Of a stretch of DNA of 64,000 nucleotides, positions 35,293-44,925 are shown piece after piece. This DNA is from Robiginitomaculum sp. Its GTDB lineage: Bacteria; Pseudomonadota; Alphaproteobacteria; Caulobacterales; Maricaulaceae. A program made the translations under genes and the position numbers. The notes below the pieces were generated by a model. That model ran no database searches. It saw nothing but the letters and a program-made list of their open reading frames with translations, and was not told the DNA's origin. The stretch's first letter is position 1. Each line of letters opens with the position of its first letter. The stretch covers positions 62,001 to 126,000 of the forward strand of contig JAJFFT010000002.1 of the NCBI GenBank assembly GCA_021776525.1, written 5' to 3'.

Positions 35293-35443
35293 AATATGCA
35301 ACAGACGCTGACAAGCAACACTGCAGGAGGCTCCTATAACCGGTGTTGTGCGTTCCGTCCATGCGCGGATTCAGCTGATTGCACGTTTTGCATGTGCAGC
35401 GTAGAAGAGTATGCAAATTTACTTGGTAAAGGGAATCAACTCC

Positions 35444-36103
35444 ATGTTTGATGTCGAAGCCGCCCGGCGGGCCATGGTGAACAGTCAGATACGCGTTAAT
35501 GATGTAACGGATAAACGGCTGTTGGCCGCTTTTGGTGCTTTGCCGCGGGAACTTTTTGTTCCCAGAGCACAAGTCTCTACGGCGTATGGTGAACGCGATA
35601 TTGCGCTTGATGCGGGCCGCTACCTCATTAAACCCAGGGAATTGGCGAAGTTGATCCAGGCTGTTGACGTAAAGAGCAACGACCTGGTCCTGAATATCGG
35701 GGCCGGGCGCGGATACAGTGCTGCTGTTTTAGGGGCGTTGGCGGAAACCGTTGTGGCTTTGGAGCCTGACGAGAAGTTACGGGCCTGTGCTGAAAAATCT
35801 CTGGCGCTGGTTCATGCCGATAATGTTGCGGTCATTGATGCTGACTTGCGAGCTGCGGCACCAGAACAGGGACCGTTTGATGTGATTTTTGTGGATGCAG
35901 CTGTTTCATCAGTGCCACAAACATGGCTTGATCAATTGGCAGAAAATGGCCGCCTTGGCGTTTTTGAATACGAAAATGGTGCGGGTCATGGCGTGGTGTA
36001 TTATCGCTCGAACGGCAAAGTTGGCCGTCGCGTCGTCTTTGATGCCAGTGTGCCGTACCTACCTGGCTTCGAGCCGGTTCAGAGCTTTTCTTTTGCGCAA
36101 TAA
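35444..36103 (+). CDS. Protein-L-isoaspartate O-methyltransferase-like protein
   Basis: About 219 residues from the ATG at 35444, which follows AAAGGGA and begins the family signature MFDVEAARRAMVNSQIRVND. SAM motif LNIGAGRGYSAAVLGAL and FDVIFVDAAV are present. This alphaproteobacterial branch (often called Pcm2) lies ahead of tolC and popZ and may not repair isoaspartate in practice. The next gene begins 88 bases on. Confidence 0.85.
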   Translation: MFDVEAARRAMVNSQIRVNDVTDKRLLAAFGALPRELFVPRAQVSTAYGERDIALDAGRYLIKPRELAKLIQAVDVKSNDLVLNIGAGRGYSAAVLGALAETVVALEPDEKLRACAEKSLALVHADNVAVIDADLRAAAPEQGPFDVIFVDAAVSSVPQTWLDQLAENGRLGVFEYENGAGHGVVYYRSNGKVGRRVVFDASVPYLPGFEPVQSFSFAQ

Positions 36104-36191
36104 GGGGCAATTTACGTTTTGGTGTGTCAGCGCGCATAAGATAAAAAATGTCGCAGGTGCAATTTACAATAATACCGCTTATATCAGAGGT

Positions 36192-37547
36192 ATGAAAATG
36201 AAACTCATACTTTCGGCTCTGTTGTCTTCTCTGACGCTGACAGGGGTCGCCCACGCCGAATCACTGACTGATGCTATGGCGCTTGCCTATGCTTCCAATC
36301 CATTATTACAGGCCGAACGTGCCGGATTGCGCGCCACGGACGAACAATTGGCCCAGGCGCGTGCACGCCGCCTGCCATCGGCTCAACTGGATGCCAGCTA
36401 TGGCTATTCCAAGGTTAAACAGGCCAGCCCGTTTTTCTCGGATACTTCTGGTTTCAGGCCGCGCTCTGCTGGTTTTGCAATCAACCAGACACTTTATGGC
36501 GGTGGCGGCATTTCTGGCGGCGTCGATGCTGCTAAGGCTAGCATTGAGGCAGGCCGTGCCAATCTGGTTGGGGTCGAGCAATCGGTCCTGCTGGATGCCG
36601 TGACGGCCTATCTTGATGTGCAACGCGATGCTGACGTGGCGCGTATACGCCGCAATAATGTCTCGGTCCTGGATCGCCAGCGCCAGGCTGCGCAGGACCG
36701 TTTTGATGTGGGCGAAATCACCCGTACTGACGTTAGTCAGGCTGTGGCTAGGGTGGCTGGCGCGCGGGCGCAATTACAGGCCGCGCTCTCGACATTAGCT
36801 AACAGCCGGGCTGCCTATGAACGCGTTGTCGGGCAAATGCCGGGTACATTAGAACAGGCCGCTCCTCCAGAAAATGTTCCTGGTGATCTACAAGGTGCCA
36901 AGCAAGTTGCAGGCGCAGAATCGCCGGTCATTCTTGCGGCACTGCATAATGAAGAGGCGGCGCGCCGCCAGATCAGTGTGGCCAAGGCCGCTCTACGCCC
37001 AAATGTCGGGCTGGGGGTTAATGGCAGCACTGCCCGCAATGGCGGCTTTCCCGGCCAAAAGGTCGACAGTTTTGGCGCAGCGGCGCAATTGACCATTCCG
37101 CTTTTCACTGGAGGGTTGAGCCAGTCGCAGACCCGTCAGGCAAAGCAGCGCGCCTCGCAGGCTCGTCTGCAATTAGCCCAGACCCGCCGCCAGGTTAATG
37201 AGCAGGTTTCAAGGGCATGGAGCAGTCTGGTCGCTGCGCGAGCCGTTATCGTATCCAGTCAGGAACAGGTCACCGCTAATGGGCTGGCCTTTGAAGGGGT
37301 GGAACAAGAGGCCCAGGTTGGCTTGCGCACCACACTGGATGTGCTGGATGCCGAGCAGGAATTGCTGAATGCGCGCCTTACACTGGTCAGCGCAGAACAT
37401 GATGCTGCATTGGCGGCTTATGGGCTGTTGGCAACAACGGGGCAGTTGACGGCACGCAAGCTGGGTTTACAGGTTTCTTACTATGACCCATCTTCTTATG
37501 GAAAAACGACCGCCAGAGGGTTGTTTAGTGCCGGTATTGCCGAGTAA
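36192..37547 (+). CDS. tolC: TolC-family outer membrane efflux/secretion channel
   Basis: About 451 residues. The ATG at 36192 starts a signal peptide (MKLILSALLSSLTLTGVAHA); the open frame runs far upstream but that part overlaps the methyltransferase gene. The mature protein has the TolC repeat (LTDAMALAYASNPLLQAERAGLRATDEQLAQARA; LYGGGG; LRTTLDVLDAEQELLNARL). It serves type I secretion and drug efflux. The conserved neighbours pcm-like, popZ and valS support orthology with alphaproteobacterial TolC. Confidence 0.9.
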   Translation: MKMKLILSALLSSLTLTGVAHAESLTDAMALAYASNPLLQAERAGLRATDEQLAQARARRLPSAQLDASYGYSKVKQASPFFSDTSGFRPRSAGFAINQTLYGGGGISGGVDAAKASIEAGRANLVGVEQSVLLDAVTAYLDVQRDADVARIRRNNVSVLDRQRQAAQDRFDVGEITRTDVSQAVARVAGARAQLQAALSTLANSRAAYERVVGQMPGTLEQAAPPENVPGDLQGAKQVAGAESPVILAALHNEEAARRQISVAKAALRPNVGLGVNGSTARNGGFPGQKVDSFGAAAQLTIPLFTGGLSQSQTRQAKQRASQARLQLAQTRRQVNEQVSRAWSSLVAARAVIVSSQEQVTANGLAFEGVEQEAQVGLRTTLDVLDAEQELLNARLTLVSAEHDAALAAYGLLATTGQLTARKLGLQVSYYDPSSYGKTTARGLFSAGIAE

Positions 37548-37625
37548 ATAGAATGCGAATAACTGGACAGGGGCATAATCCCGGTCTTAGCCTTTACATT
37601 GATATAAATGATTCGAGCATAAGCC

Positions 37626-38309
37626 ATGTCTGAAGAAACCGCAGAGAGTGAAGCTGAACCAACAATGGAGGAAATCCTAGCCTCCATCCGCCGCATCATT
37701 TCCGAAGACGATGAAGGCGAAGCCGGAGAAGCTACGGATGAAGCCGCGGCTCCGGAGCCCGTTGCAGAAGTTGAACCTGAGCCTGAGCCAGAACCCGAGC
37801 CAGTTGTTGCGGCTGAGCCTGAACCTGAACCTGAACCTGAACCTGAACCAGAGCTACCGCCCGAAGTGGAGCCTGAGGAAGAAGGTATCTTAGAACTCAC
37901 AGAGATTGCTGATCTGGACAGTGACGTGATTGTTGTGGACCGGGATATGCCTGAGCCAGAACCAGAGCCTGAGCCGGAACCAGAACCGGTTGCTGAAGTT
38001 GAACCAGAACCAGAACCAGAGCCTGAACCTGAGCCGGAACCCGAGCCGGTTGCACTGGCCGACGATTTTGCCGACGTTATGGAAGATGAAATTCTGGGCG
38101 AGGCCAGCGCGTCTGCTGCGGCTGGGTCACTGAATTCACTGGCACAAAATATGCGTGTTGCGCAACAGGATGGTCAAACCATTGAAGGCGTTCTGCGCGA
38201 ACTTCTTCGTCCTATGCTCAAATCCTGGCTCGATGATAATCTGCCGGGGATTGTCGACACCAAGGTTGAAGAAGCCATCGACAAAGTGGTGCGTCGCACA
38301 CGGATTTGA
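37626..38309 (+). CDS. popZ: PopZ-like polar organising protein (DUF2497)
   Basis: 227 residues. The N-terminal helix [19 protein letters not shown] and the C-terminal [32 protein letters not shown] are the conserved ends of PopZ, which self-assembles at the pole and recruits ParB and cell-cycle proteins in Caulobacter. The middle (about residues 44-155) is an acidic, Pro-rich disordered linker built of Glu-Pro repeats. This linker is expected to set the fluidity of the polar condensate. It precedes valS by 98 bases, the usual order. Confidence 0.9.
   Translation: MSEETAESEAEPTMEEILASIRRIISEDDEGEAGEATDEAAAPEPVAEVEPEPEPEPEPVVAAEPEPEPEPEPEPELPPEVEPEEEGILELTEIADLDSDVIVVDRDMPEPEPEPEPEPEPVAEVEPEPEPEPEPEPEPEPVALADDFADVMEDEILGEASASAAAGSLNSLAQNMRVAQQDGQTIEGVLRELLRPMLKSWLDDNLPGIVDTKVEEAIDKVVRRTRI
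37767..38054 (+). repeat. Glu-Pro coding repeat inside popZ
   Basis: Two blocks of six-base units (GAACCT, GAGCCT, GAACCA and variants) encode Glu-Pro dipeptides, roughly 37767-37853 and 37948-38054, separated by a unique stretch. Synonymous variation among the units indicates old but expandable repeats; length may vary between strains. Confidence 0.85.
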
Positions 38310-38407
38310 GGCATTGCCTCCGTGCCGTCTTCATTTCATTGTGTACCAGATATTAGACCGGCACGTGACAAGACGCATTTGCCGGCGGGGAAGTTGAGTC
38401 TGTTATT

Positions 38408-41242
38408 ATGCTAGACAAGTCATTCGACCCGGCCAGTGCCGAGCCGCACCTTTATGAGCAATGGGAAAGAGCCGGGGCTTTTCAGGCCCAGGATGATCCA
38501 AATGCTGAACCCTATTGCATTGTCATTCCGCCGCCCAATGTCACCGGCTCGCTGCATATGGGCCACGCGCTCAATAACACCTTGCAAGATGTTCTGATCC
38601 GTTTCGAGCGTATGCGCGGTAAATCTGTGCTGTGGCAAGTGGGCATGGACCATGCGGGCATTGCCACGCAAATGGTGGTCGAGCGCAAACTGGCCGAGGA
38701 TGGCAATCAGGGCCGCCGCGAGCTGGGCCGCGAAGCTTTCGTCAAAAAAATCTGGGACTGGAAAGCGCAATCCGGTGGCACCATCACCAAACAATTGCGC
38801 CGCCTTGGGGCCTCATGCGATTGGGACCGCGAACGCTTTACCTTGGACGAGGGGCTAAGCGCCGCCGTACGCAAAGTGTTTGTGCAGCTTTATAAAGAAG
38901 GCCTGATTTACCGCGCCAAGCGCATGGTCAATTGGGATCCGCATTTCCAGACGGCGATCTCCGATCTCGAGGTGGAAAACCGCGAAGTAAACGGGCATTT
39001 TTGGCACTTCAAATATCCGTTGGAAAATAACGAAACCTACGAATTTCCCATCGAGCACGATGATGACGGCAAGCCCATTAAATGGGAAACCCGTAATTAT
39101 ATCTCGATCGCCACCACCCGGCCGGAAACCATGCTGGGCGACGGGGCAGTGGCGGTGCATCCCGATGATGAACGCTATGCGCCGATTGTCGGCAAGCGCG
39201 TATTGTTGCCGCTGGCCGATCGCTATATCCCGATTATAACAGACGAGCACCCGGATCCGGAACTGGGTTCCGGCGCAGTAAAAATCACCGGCGCGCATGA
39301 TTTCAACGACTACGAAGTCGCCAAGCGTCACGATTTGCCCATGTACATATTGATGGACGAGCGCGGCTGTATGAAGGCCAGCGACATCATGCCCGAAAAA
39401 TATGTCGGTATGGACCGTTTTGAAGCCCGCAAGCACGTTATTGCCGACATTGATGCGCTAGGTCTTTTGGAGAAGGTCGAAGACAAGGTCATTCAGCAAC
39501 CCACCGGAGATCGCTCGAATGTCGCTATCGAGCCGATGTACACAGACCAATGGTTTGTTGACGCGCAAAAATTGGCCGTACCTGCCTTGGCGGCGGTCAA
39601 GGATGGCACGACAAAATTTACCCCGAAAAACTGGGAAAATACGTATTTTCACTGGATGGAAAACATTCAGCCCTGGTGCGTCTCTCGCCAACTCTGGTGG
39701 GGGCACCGAATCCCCGCATGGTTTGGACCACCACTAAGTGAGCTTGGTTTAGAGGATGAAGGCGTGTCTGTTTTTTGCGCTGAAAGTAAAGAAGAGGCCA
39801 GAGAGGCTGCTTCCAAATTTTATAGCGAAAAATTAGGCAGGGAGATAAAGGTATATCTCGCAAAAAGCGGTGTCGAAGGTGCTGGACCTGAAACTTATGG
39901 AATCGGTACAGAAAACGGAATCGTTACGAACGTATTGCTTCACCAAGACCCTGACGTTCTTGATACCTGGTTTTCCTCGGCGCTGTGGCCATTTTCAACG
40001 CTGGGCTGGCCGAAAAAAACACCAGAGCTGGAACGCTATTACCCGACCAATGTGCTGATCACCGGGCATGATATTATCTTTTTCTGGGTGGCACGGATGA
40101 TGATGCAGGGCATGCATTTTACCGGTGAAGTGCCGTTTCCGGACGTTTATATTCACGGTTTGGTACTGGATGAGCACGGCAAGAAAATGTCCAAATCCAA
40201 GGGCAATACCATTGACCCGCTGGACATTATTGATCGCTTTGGTGCCGACGCCTTGCGCTTTACCATGACCATTTCTGCGGCCCAGGGCACCAATATCCGC
40301 ATGTCGGAAAGCCGCGTTGAGGGTTATCGTAATTTTGGCACGAAGCTGTGGAATGCGGCCCGCTTTTGCCAGATGAATGATTGCGTCCCAATGGCCGGTT
40401 TTGATCCGCTAGCGGTTAAGGAGCCGCTGAACCGCTGGATCATTTCCGAGGCCGCCAGCACAGCGCAAAACGTCACCCGCGCACTGGAAGCCTATCGCTT
40501 TAATGATGCGGCAAACACGCTTTATCGCTTTGTCTGGAATACTTATTGCGACTGGTATCTGGAACTGATCAAGCCGTTGCTGAACGGTGAAGACGAAACC
40601 GCCAAGGCAGAAACCAGAGCCGCCGCCGCTTATGCACTGGATCAGGCCTTGATCATGTTGCACCCGATCATGCCCTATATCACTGAAAAACTTTGGGGCG
40701 AGATTGCCAAGCGTGAAACTTTGTTGATCACCGCCCCGTGGCCACAACCCAATGCCGACCTGATTGATGAAGACGCACAGGCCGAAATGGACTGGGTGAT
40801 CCGCCTGATTAGCGCCATTCGCTCGGTACGGGCCGAAACCAATGTACCCGCCGGTGCGAAAATGCCGCTGGTGGTGTGCAGCATGGCCTCTGAAATGGGT
40901 GCCAAATTCAAACGCCACGGCACGCTGATCAGCCGTTTGGCGCGCGCAGAGGACATCAGCTTTGCCGACACAGCCCCCGAAGGGGCGCTGCAAACCGTAG
41001 TTGATGAAGTCACTTATGCGCTGATCATGGATGGCGCAGTGGATATGGGCGCCGAACGCAAGCGTCTGCAAGGTGAGATTACCAAAACTATTGGCGAGAT
41101 TACCCGCATTGAGAAAAAGCTGGGCAATGAGAAATTTACCGCCCGTGCGCCAGCCGCTGTTGTCGATGGCGAACGGGAAAAACTGAAAGGTTATCAGGCC
41201 CAAAAAGCCAAGCTGGAAGAGGCCTTGGCGCGGCTTATATAA
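38408..41242 (+). CDS. valS: Valyl-tRNA synthetase
   Basis: 944 residues, full length. It charges tRNA-Val. Visible: PPPNVTGSLHMGHAL (HIGH motif), the editing domain GDGAVAVHPDDERY, and GKKMSKSKGNTIDP (KMSKS), the anticodon-binding domain and a C-terminal coiled-coil arm. A roughly 75-residue stretch between GHRIPAWFG and DVLDTWFSS (nucleotides about 39729-39960) has more AT-rich codons than its flanks and holds a lineage-specific insertion region. Confidence 0.97.
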   Translation: MLDKSFDPASAEPHLYEQWERAGAFQAQDDPNAEPYCIVIPPPNVTGSLHMGHALNNTLQDVLIRFERMRGKSVLWQVGMDHAGIATQMVVERKLAEDGNQGRRELGREAFVKKIWDWKAQSGGTITKQLRRLGASCDWDRERFTLDEGLSAAVRKVFVQLYKEGLIYRAKRMVNWDPHFQTAISDLEVENREVNGHFWHFKYPLENNETYEFPIEHDDDGKPIKWETRNYISIATTRPETMLGDGAVAVHPDDERYAPIVGKRVLLPLADRYIPIITDEHPDPELGSGAVKITGAHDFNDYEVAKRHDLPMYILMDERGCMKASDIMPEKYVGMDRFEARKHVIADIDALGLLEKVEDKVIQQPTGDRSNVAIEPMYTDQWFVDAQKLAVPALAAVKDGTTKFTPKNWENTYFHWMENIQPWCVSRQLWWGHRIPAWFGPPLSELGLEDEGVSVFCAESKEEAREAASKFYSEKLGREIKVYLAKSGVEGAGPETYGIGTENGIVTNVLLHQDPDVLDTWFSSALWPFSTLGWPKKTPELERYYPTNVLITGHDIIFFWVARMMMQGMHFTGEVPFPDVYIHGLVLDEHGKKMSKSKGNTIDPLDIIDRFGADALRFTMTISAAQGTNIRMSESRVEGYRNFGTKLWNAARFCQMNDCVPMAGFDPLAVKEPLNRWIISEAASTAQNVTRALEAYRFNDAANTLYRFVWNTYCDWYLELIKPLLNGEDETAKAETRAAAAYALDQALIMLHPIMPYITEKLWGEIAKRETLLITAPWPQPNADLIDEDAQAEMDWVIRLISAIRSVRAETNVPAGAKMPLVVCSMASEMGAKFKRHGTLISRLARAEDISFADTAPEGALQTVVDEVTYALIMDGAVDMGAERKRLQGEITKTIGEITRIEKKLGNEKFTARAPAAVVDGEREKLKGYQAQKAKLEEALARLI

Positions 41243-41326
41243 GGCTTGCATCTTTCGCGTCCACGAAACATTTGCGCATCTGATGTGCGCTCCCTATTGT
41301 GTCACAAAAGCAAGGGGGAGAGCATT

Positions 41327-43288
41327 ATGAAGCGTATGGTTGCATTAAGTCTGGTGGCCACATTTGGCATGTTGGGGGCCTGTCAGGAGGCCGGGACCGG
41401 GCCACAAGCCGCAAAAGAATTGGCGGCGGCGACTGAAGGCAAGGCCGTAGTGCAAAATACCCCGCTTTACGATGCCAAGACATTCTTTGAAACAACCACT
41501 TATGCCATGCCATCAGGCGCAGGGTTTGCTTTTTTTCCTGACGGTCAGTCAGTCTTGGTCAGTTCAGATAAAAGCGGCATTTTCAATGCTTATGCCATCA
41601 ACACGGCTGACGGTGCTGTAACGTCGCTCACTAATTCTACGACGAACGCTGTTTTTGCCGTTACGGTTTTCCCAAGCGATGGGCGCATCCTTTATACCTT
41701 TGACGGCGGCGGCAATGAGCTGAACCACGTTTATGTCCGTGAAGAAGATGGCAGCACCCGCGACCTAACGCCCGGCGATAAGCTCAAAGCTCAATTTGTT
41801 GGCTGGTCAGGTGATGGCAACGGCTTTTATCTTGCCAGTAATGAGCGCAATCCCAGCTTTTTTGACCTCTACCGCTATGACCGGGATGGTTATGCGCGTG
41901 CGCTGGTCTATGAGAATGCTGGCTACCAGCTTGATGCCATTTCGCCGAACGGAAATTGGGTGGCCATTAGCAAAAACAATACCAGCGCGGATTCAGATAT
42001 CTTCCTTGTGGAGCTGAGCAGCGCGGATAAAACGCCAAAACTGATTAGTGCGCATGATGGTGATATCAGTTATGGAGTTTACGGCTTTTCAGCAGACAAC
42101 ACGGCGCTGGAATATTCGACTAATGAACATGGCGAATTTAATCAGGCTTGGTCCTATGATCTGACCAGCCAGGAGAAAACACCGCTGGTGCAGGCGGATT
42201 GGGATGTGTCCTTTACGGCGACATCAAACAGCGGGCATTACCGGGTTACGGGCGTTAATGCTGATGCCCGGACCGAGGTTTCTTTGACCAATGCGCAAAC
42301 TGGCGAACCTCTGGCCCTGCCGGACTTGCCACCGGGCGATATTCGCAATGTTCGTTTTTCAGGAGATGAAAGCAAAGTTGCATTTTTGCTAAACGCCGAT
42401 ACCAGCCCGTCCAATGTTCATGTTATTGATCTGGACGCGGGTACGGATAACGTTCTAACAAACGCTCTTAACCCCGCCATTGATGCCACTGCGTTGGTCG
42501 ACAGTCAGGTGGTGCGTTATGCCAGCTTTGATGGTTTAAAAATTCCGGGCATTTTATATCGCCCCAAAGCCGCAAATACCGAGAATAAGGCCCCAGCTGT
42601 TGTGCTGGTTCATGGTGGCCCGGGTGGGCAAAGCCGCACCGGCTATAACCCCATGGTCCAGCATCTGGTCAATCACGGCTATGTTGTGTTGGCGGCGAAT
42701 AATCGTGGCTCGTCCGGTTATGGCAAAACCTTCAATCACATGGATGATAAACGCCATGGCGAGGTAGATTTGCAGGATATTGTGTATGCTCGCAAATACT
42801 TGGAAAGCCTTGATTGGGTTGATGGTAATCATGTGGCCATTATGGGTGGCTCTTATGGCGGCTATATGGTGGCGGCGGCCTTGGCGTTTGAGCCAGAGGT
42901 GTTTGATGCGGGCATTGATATTTTTGGCGTCACCAATTGGGTGCGCACGCTGAAATCCATCCCGCCCTGGTGGGAAGCATTCAAAAAGGCCCTTTATGAT
43001 GAAATGGGTGATCCGGCGGTTGATGAGGAACGTCACCGCCGTATTTCCCCTCTTTTCCATGCCGACAATATCACCAAGCCGTTATTGGTTGTGCAGGGCG
43101 AAAATGACCCCCGCGTCCTGAAAGTGGAGAGCGACGAGTTGGTCGAAAAAGTGCGGGCCAATGGGGTGATGGTCGAGTATCTGGTGTTCCCTGATGAGGG
43201 CCACGGTTTTCGCAATCGTAAAAATCGCATTTCTGCATCCGAAGCCTATGTCTCCTTTTTGGATAAGACCCTTCAGCCGTCTCCCTGA
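41327..43288 (+). CDS. S9-family prolyl oligopeptidase-type lipoprotein
   Basis: About 653 residues from the ATG at 41327. The signal ends in a lipobox (GMLGAC). A seven-bladed beta-propeller (about 60-400) is followed by an alpha/beta hydrolase with the nucleophile in GGSYGGYMVAAA, catalytic Asp in GENDPRV and His in DEGHGFRNR. It probably cuts short peptides after proline at the cell envelope. The ribosome site (GGGGGAGAGC) lies just ahead. Confidence 0.9.
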   Translation: MKRMVALSLVATFGMLGACQEAGTGPQAAKELAAATEGKAVVQNTPLYDAKTFFETTTYAMPSGAGFAFFPDGQSVLVSSDKSGIFNAYAINTADGAVTSLTNSTTNAVFAVTVFPSDGRILYTFDGGGNELNHVYVREEDGSTRDLTPGDKLKAQFVGWSGDGNGFYLASNERNPSFFDLYRYDRDGYARALVYENAGYQLDAISPNGNWVAISKNNTSADSDIFLVELSSADKTPKLISAHDGDISYGVYGFSADNTALEYSTNEHGEFNQAWSYDLTSQEKTPLVQADWDVSFTATSNSGHYRVTGVNADARTEVSLTNAQTGEPLALPDLPPGDIRNVRFSGDESKVAFLLNADTSPSNVHVIDLDAGTDNVLTNALNPAIDATALVDSQVVRYASFDGLKIPGILYRPKAANTENKAPAVVLVHGGPGGQSRTGYNPMVQHLVNHGYVVLAANNRGSSGYGKTFNHMDDKRHGEVDLQDIVYARKYLESLDWVDGNHVAIMGGSYGGYMVAAALAFEPEVFDAGIDIFGVTNWVRTLKSIPPWWEAFKKALYDEMGDPAVDEERHRRISPLFHADNITKPLLVVQGENDPRVLKVESDELVEKVRANGVMVEYLVFPDEGHGFRNRKNRISASEAYVSFLDKTLQPSP

Positions 43289-43300
43289 TTGCAAGCCAAT

Positions 43301-44251
43301 ATGACAGAGTATCGAATACTGGAAGGCTTTGACGCCTTTGTCGACGAACGCATACTGCCGTTGTTCGACGCCATGCAGGCGGCGCGCAAAGCTGGCAGGG
43401 CGCAATTGAAAAAGGGAGGCCTGGTCGGTTTTCTGGCGGGCTTGGGCCTTGGGCTAGCGATTTTTGTCTTCTTTCACTCATGGATATGGGCACTGGTGAT
43501 ATCTGTTCTGGCACTGCTTATTGGCCTGGCACCAGGGTTTTTCAAAATGTCAGAGGCCGAGACCTCTTTTAGTGATGCCAATGTCGCGTTGGTATCTCAA
43601 TTTTTGGGCTTGGTTTATCAGGAAGACGGTTTTAAGCCCCCTCATTTTGATCGTTTGACCCGCGCAAAACTTGTCCCGGAGCATAATCGGGCAAAATTTA
43701 CTGAACTGGTTACGGGGGAGCGTAATGGTGTGCCGTTCAGCGTGTTTGAAGCCTATCTGGAAAGCCGCGTTGAAAGCGGTTCAGGCAAAAATAAAACCGT
43801 AACATGGGTTCCTGTATTTTTTGGCCAGTTATTGCACATTCCCTATGAGCGCCGGTTTTCAGGCCATACATTAATTGCCAGAGACGCCGGGTTTTTTAAT
43901 CGAATTTCAAGTCCGGACATAACGTTGAAGCGCGTTGGCCTGGTTGATCCAAAATTTGAGAAAATATTTGAAGTCTATTCAACAGATCAGGTGGAGGGGC
44001 GTTATCTGGTTGATCCATTATTTATGGAGAAATTATTGCACCTGGAAGGGAAGAATGAAAAACGCGATCTGCAAGCCGCTTTTTTTGAACAATCCGTTAT
44101 GGTATCTATCACGGGTGGAGACAGTTATCGCACCAAAATAGCCGATAATGCCCAAGGTGTAAAAGATGCGGCCCGAGAGACGGCGCAGGTGTTTTTGAGT
44201 ATATTTGATCTTATTGATGGCGTGATGGGTAAGAAAGACCCTGATCCCTGA
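43301..44251 (+). CDS. DUF3137 membrane protein
   Basis: About 316 residues. Two closely spaced hydrophobic helices (about residues 45-85) sit between an N-terminal helical part and a cytoplasmic DUF3137 domain (ERNGVPFSVFEAYLESRV; VFFGQLLHIPYERRF; FEVYSTDQVEGRYLVDPLFMEKL). The function of this family is unknown. I preferred the ATG at 43301 to a TTG at 43289; no clear ribosome site decides. It follows the peptidase closely and may be cotranscribed. Confidence 0.8.
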   Translation: MTEYRILEGFDAFVDERILPLFDAMQAARKAGRAQLKKGGLVGFLAGLGLGLAIFVFFHSWIWALVISVLALLIGLAPGFFKMSEAETSFSDANVALVSQFLGLVYQEDGFKPPHFDRLTRAKLVPEHNRAKFTELVTGERNGVPFSVFEAYLESRVESGSGKNKTVTWVPVFFGQLLHIPYERRFSGHTLIARDAGFFNRISSPDITLKRVGLVDPKFEKIFEVYSTDQVEGRYLVDPLFMEKLLHLEGKNEKRDLQAAFFEQSVMVSITGGDSYRTKIADNAQGVKDAARETAQVFLSIFDLIDGVMGKKDPDP

Positions 44252-44253
44252 CA

Positions 44254-44925
44254 TCAGACTTTTTTTTGTTTCAATCCCCAAAACAGTAACGCCTGGGCCA
44301 GATAATAGCTGCTCATCACGGCCAGATGGCGCTCTGGGAGGGGGGTCACAAAACGGTCCAGACCAATCAGGCTATCAGAAAGCAAAAAGAGAAGGGCCCC
44401 GGCAACGGCAATGCGCGGTGCGGTACTCAGGACCGATAATAACACCATCAGCGTCAACGCACTGAAATATACCACGAGGGCTGGTGCAATGGACCCGGCC
44501 TTTGGTACGACCCAATATCCCATGCCAATAACCCAAACCATAACAGCCGCCAATAATATCTTTTCCATGACTGCAACTTTGGTCATGGGACGCCGGCGCG
44601 ACCAGAAATTTGAAATATAGGCCAGCTGCGCCAGCAAAAAGGCTCCCATGCCGGCGGCAAAGTTGTTGGCAAAGGAAAGCGATAAAAACAGATCGCCGAA
44701 GCCTGAAAGTGCTAAAGCCAGAGCAAGGTGGCGATGCAAGGGCACGCCTTTGGCCATAAAGGCTAGGCCCGCCAATATCCATATGGGCAGGGCTTTGACC
44801 AGAGGGGCGAGACCCCCAAGGTGTTCAGGCATGAACAGATAGACTAATGCAAACAGTATGGCGACGCCCCCTAGGGCAAGTGCTGATTGACGGGGGAGGG
44901 GCTTCGATCCGCTTGGCATGTTCAT
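44254..44925 (-). CDS. YhhN/lysoplasmalogenase-family membrane protein
   Basis: 223 residues and about eight transmembrane helices. The YhhN features (ALALSGFGDLFLSL; FLLAQLAYISNFW; FLLSDSLIGLDRF) place it with TMEM86/YhhN proteins, some of which hydrolyse lysoplasmalogen. The start overlaps the xth stop by four bases, so it is coupled to exonuclease III. Confidence 0.85.
   Translation of the reverse strand: MNMPSGSKPLPRQSALALGGVAILFALVYLFMPEHLGGLAPLVKALPIWILAGLAFMAKGVPLHRHLALALALSGFGDLFLSLSFANNFAAGMGAFLLAQLAYISNFWSRRRPMTKVAVMEKILLAAVMVWVIGMGYWVVPKAGSIAPALVVYFSALTLMVLLSVLSTAPRIAVAGALLFLLSDSLIGLDRFVTPLPERHLAVMSSYYLAQALLFWGLKQKKV

Noticed and set aside
35889..36191. N-terminal extension of the TolC gene
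   Set aside because: It overlaps the methyltransferase gene in another frame, and the signal peptide begins at 36192.
37496..37900. Minus-strand open frame rich in Gly-Ser repeats
   Set aside because: It is the complement of the Glu-Pro repeat of popZ, with no ribosome site or start context.
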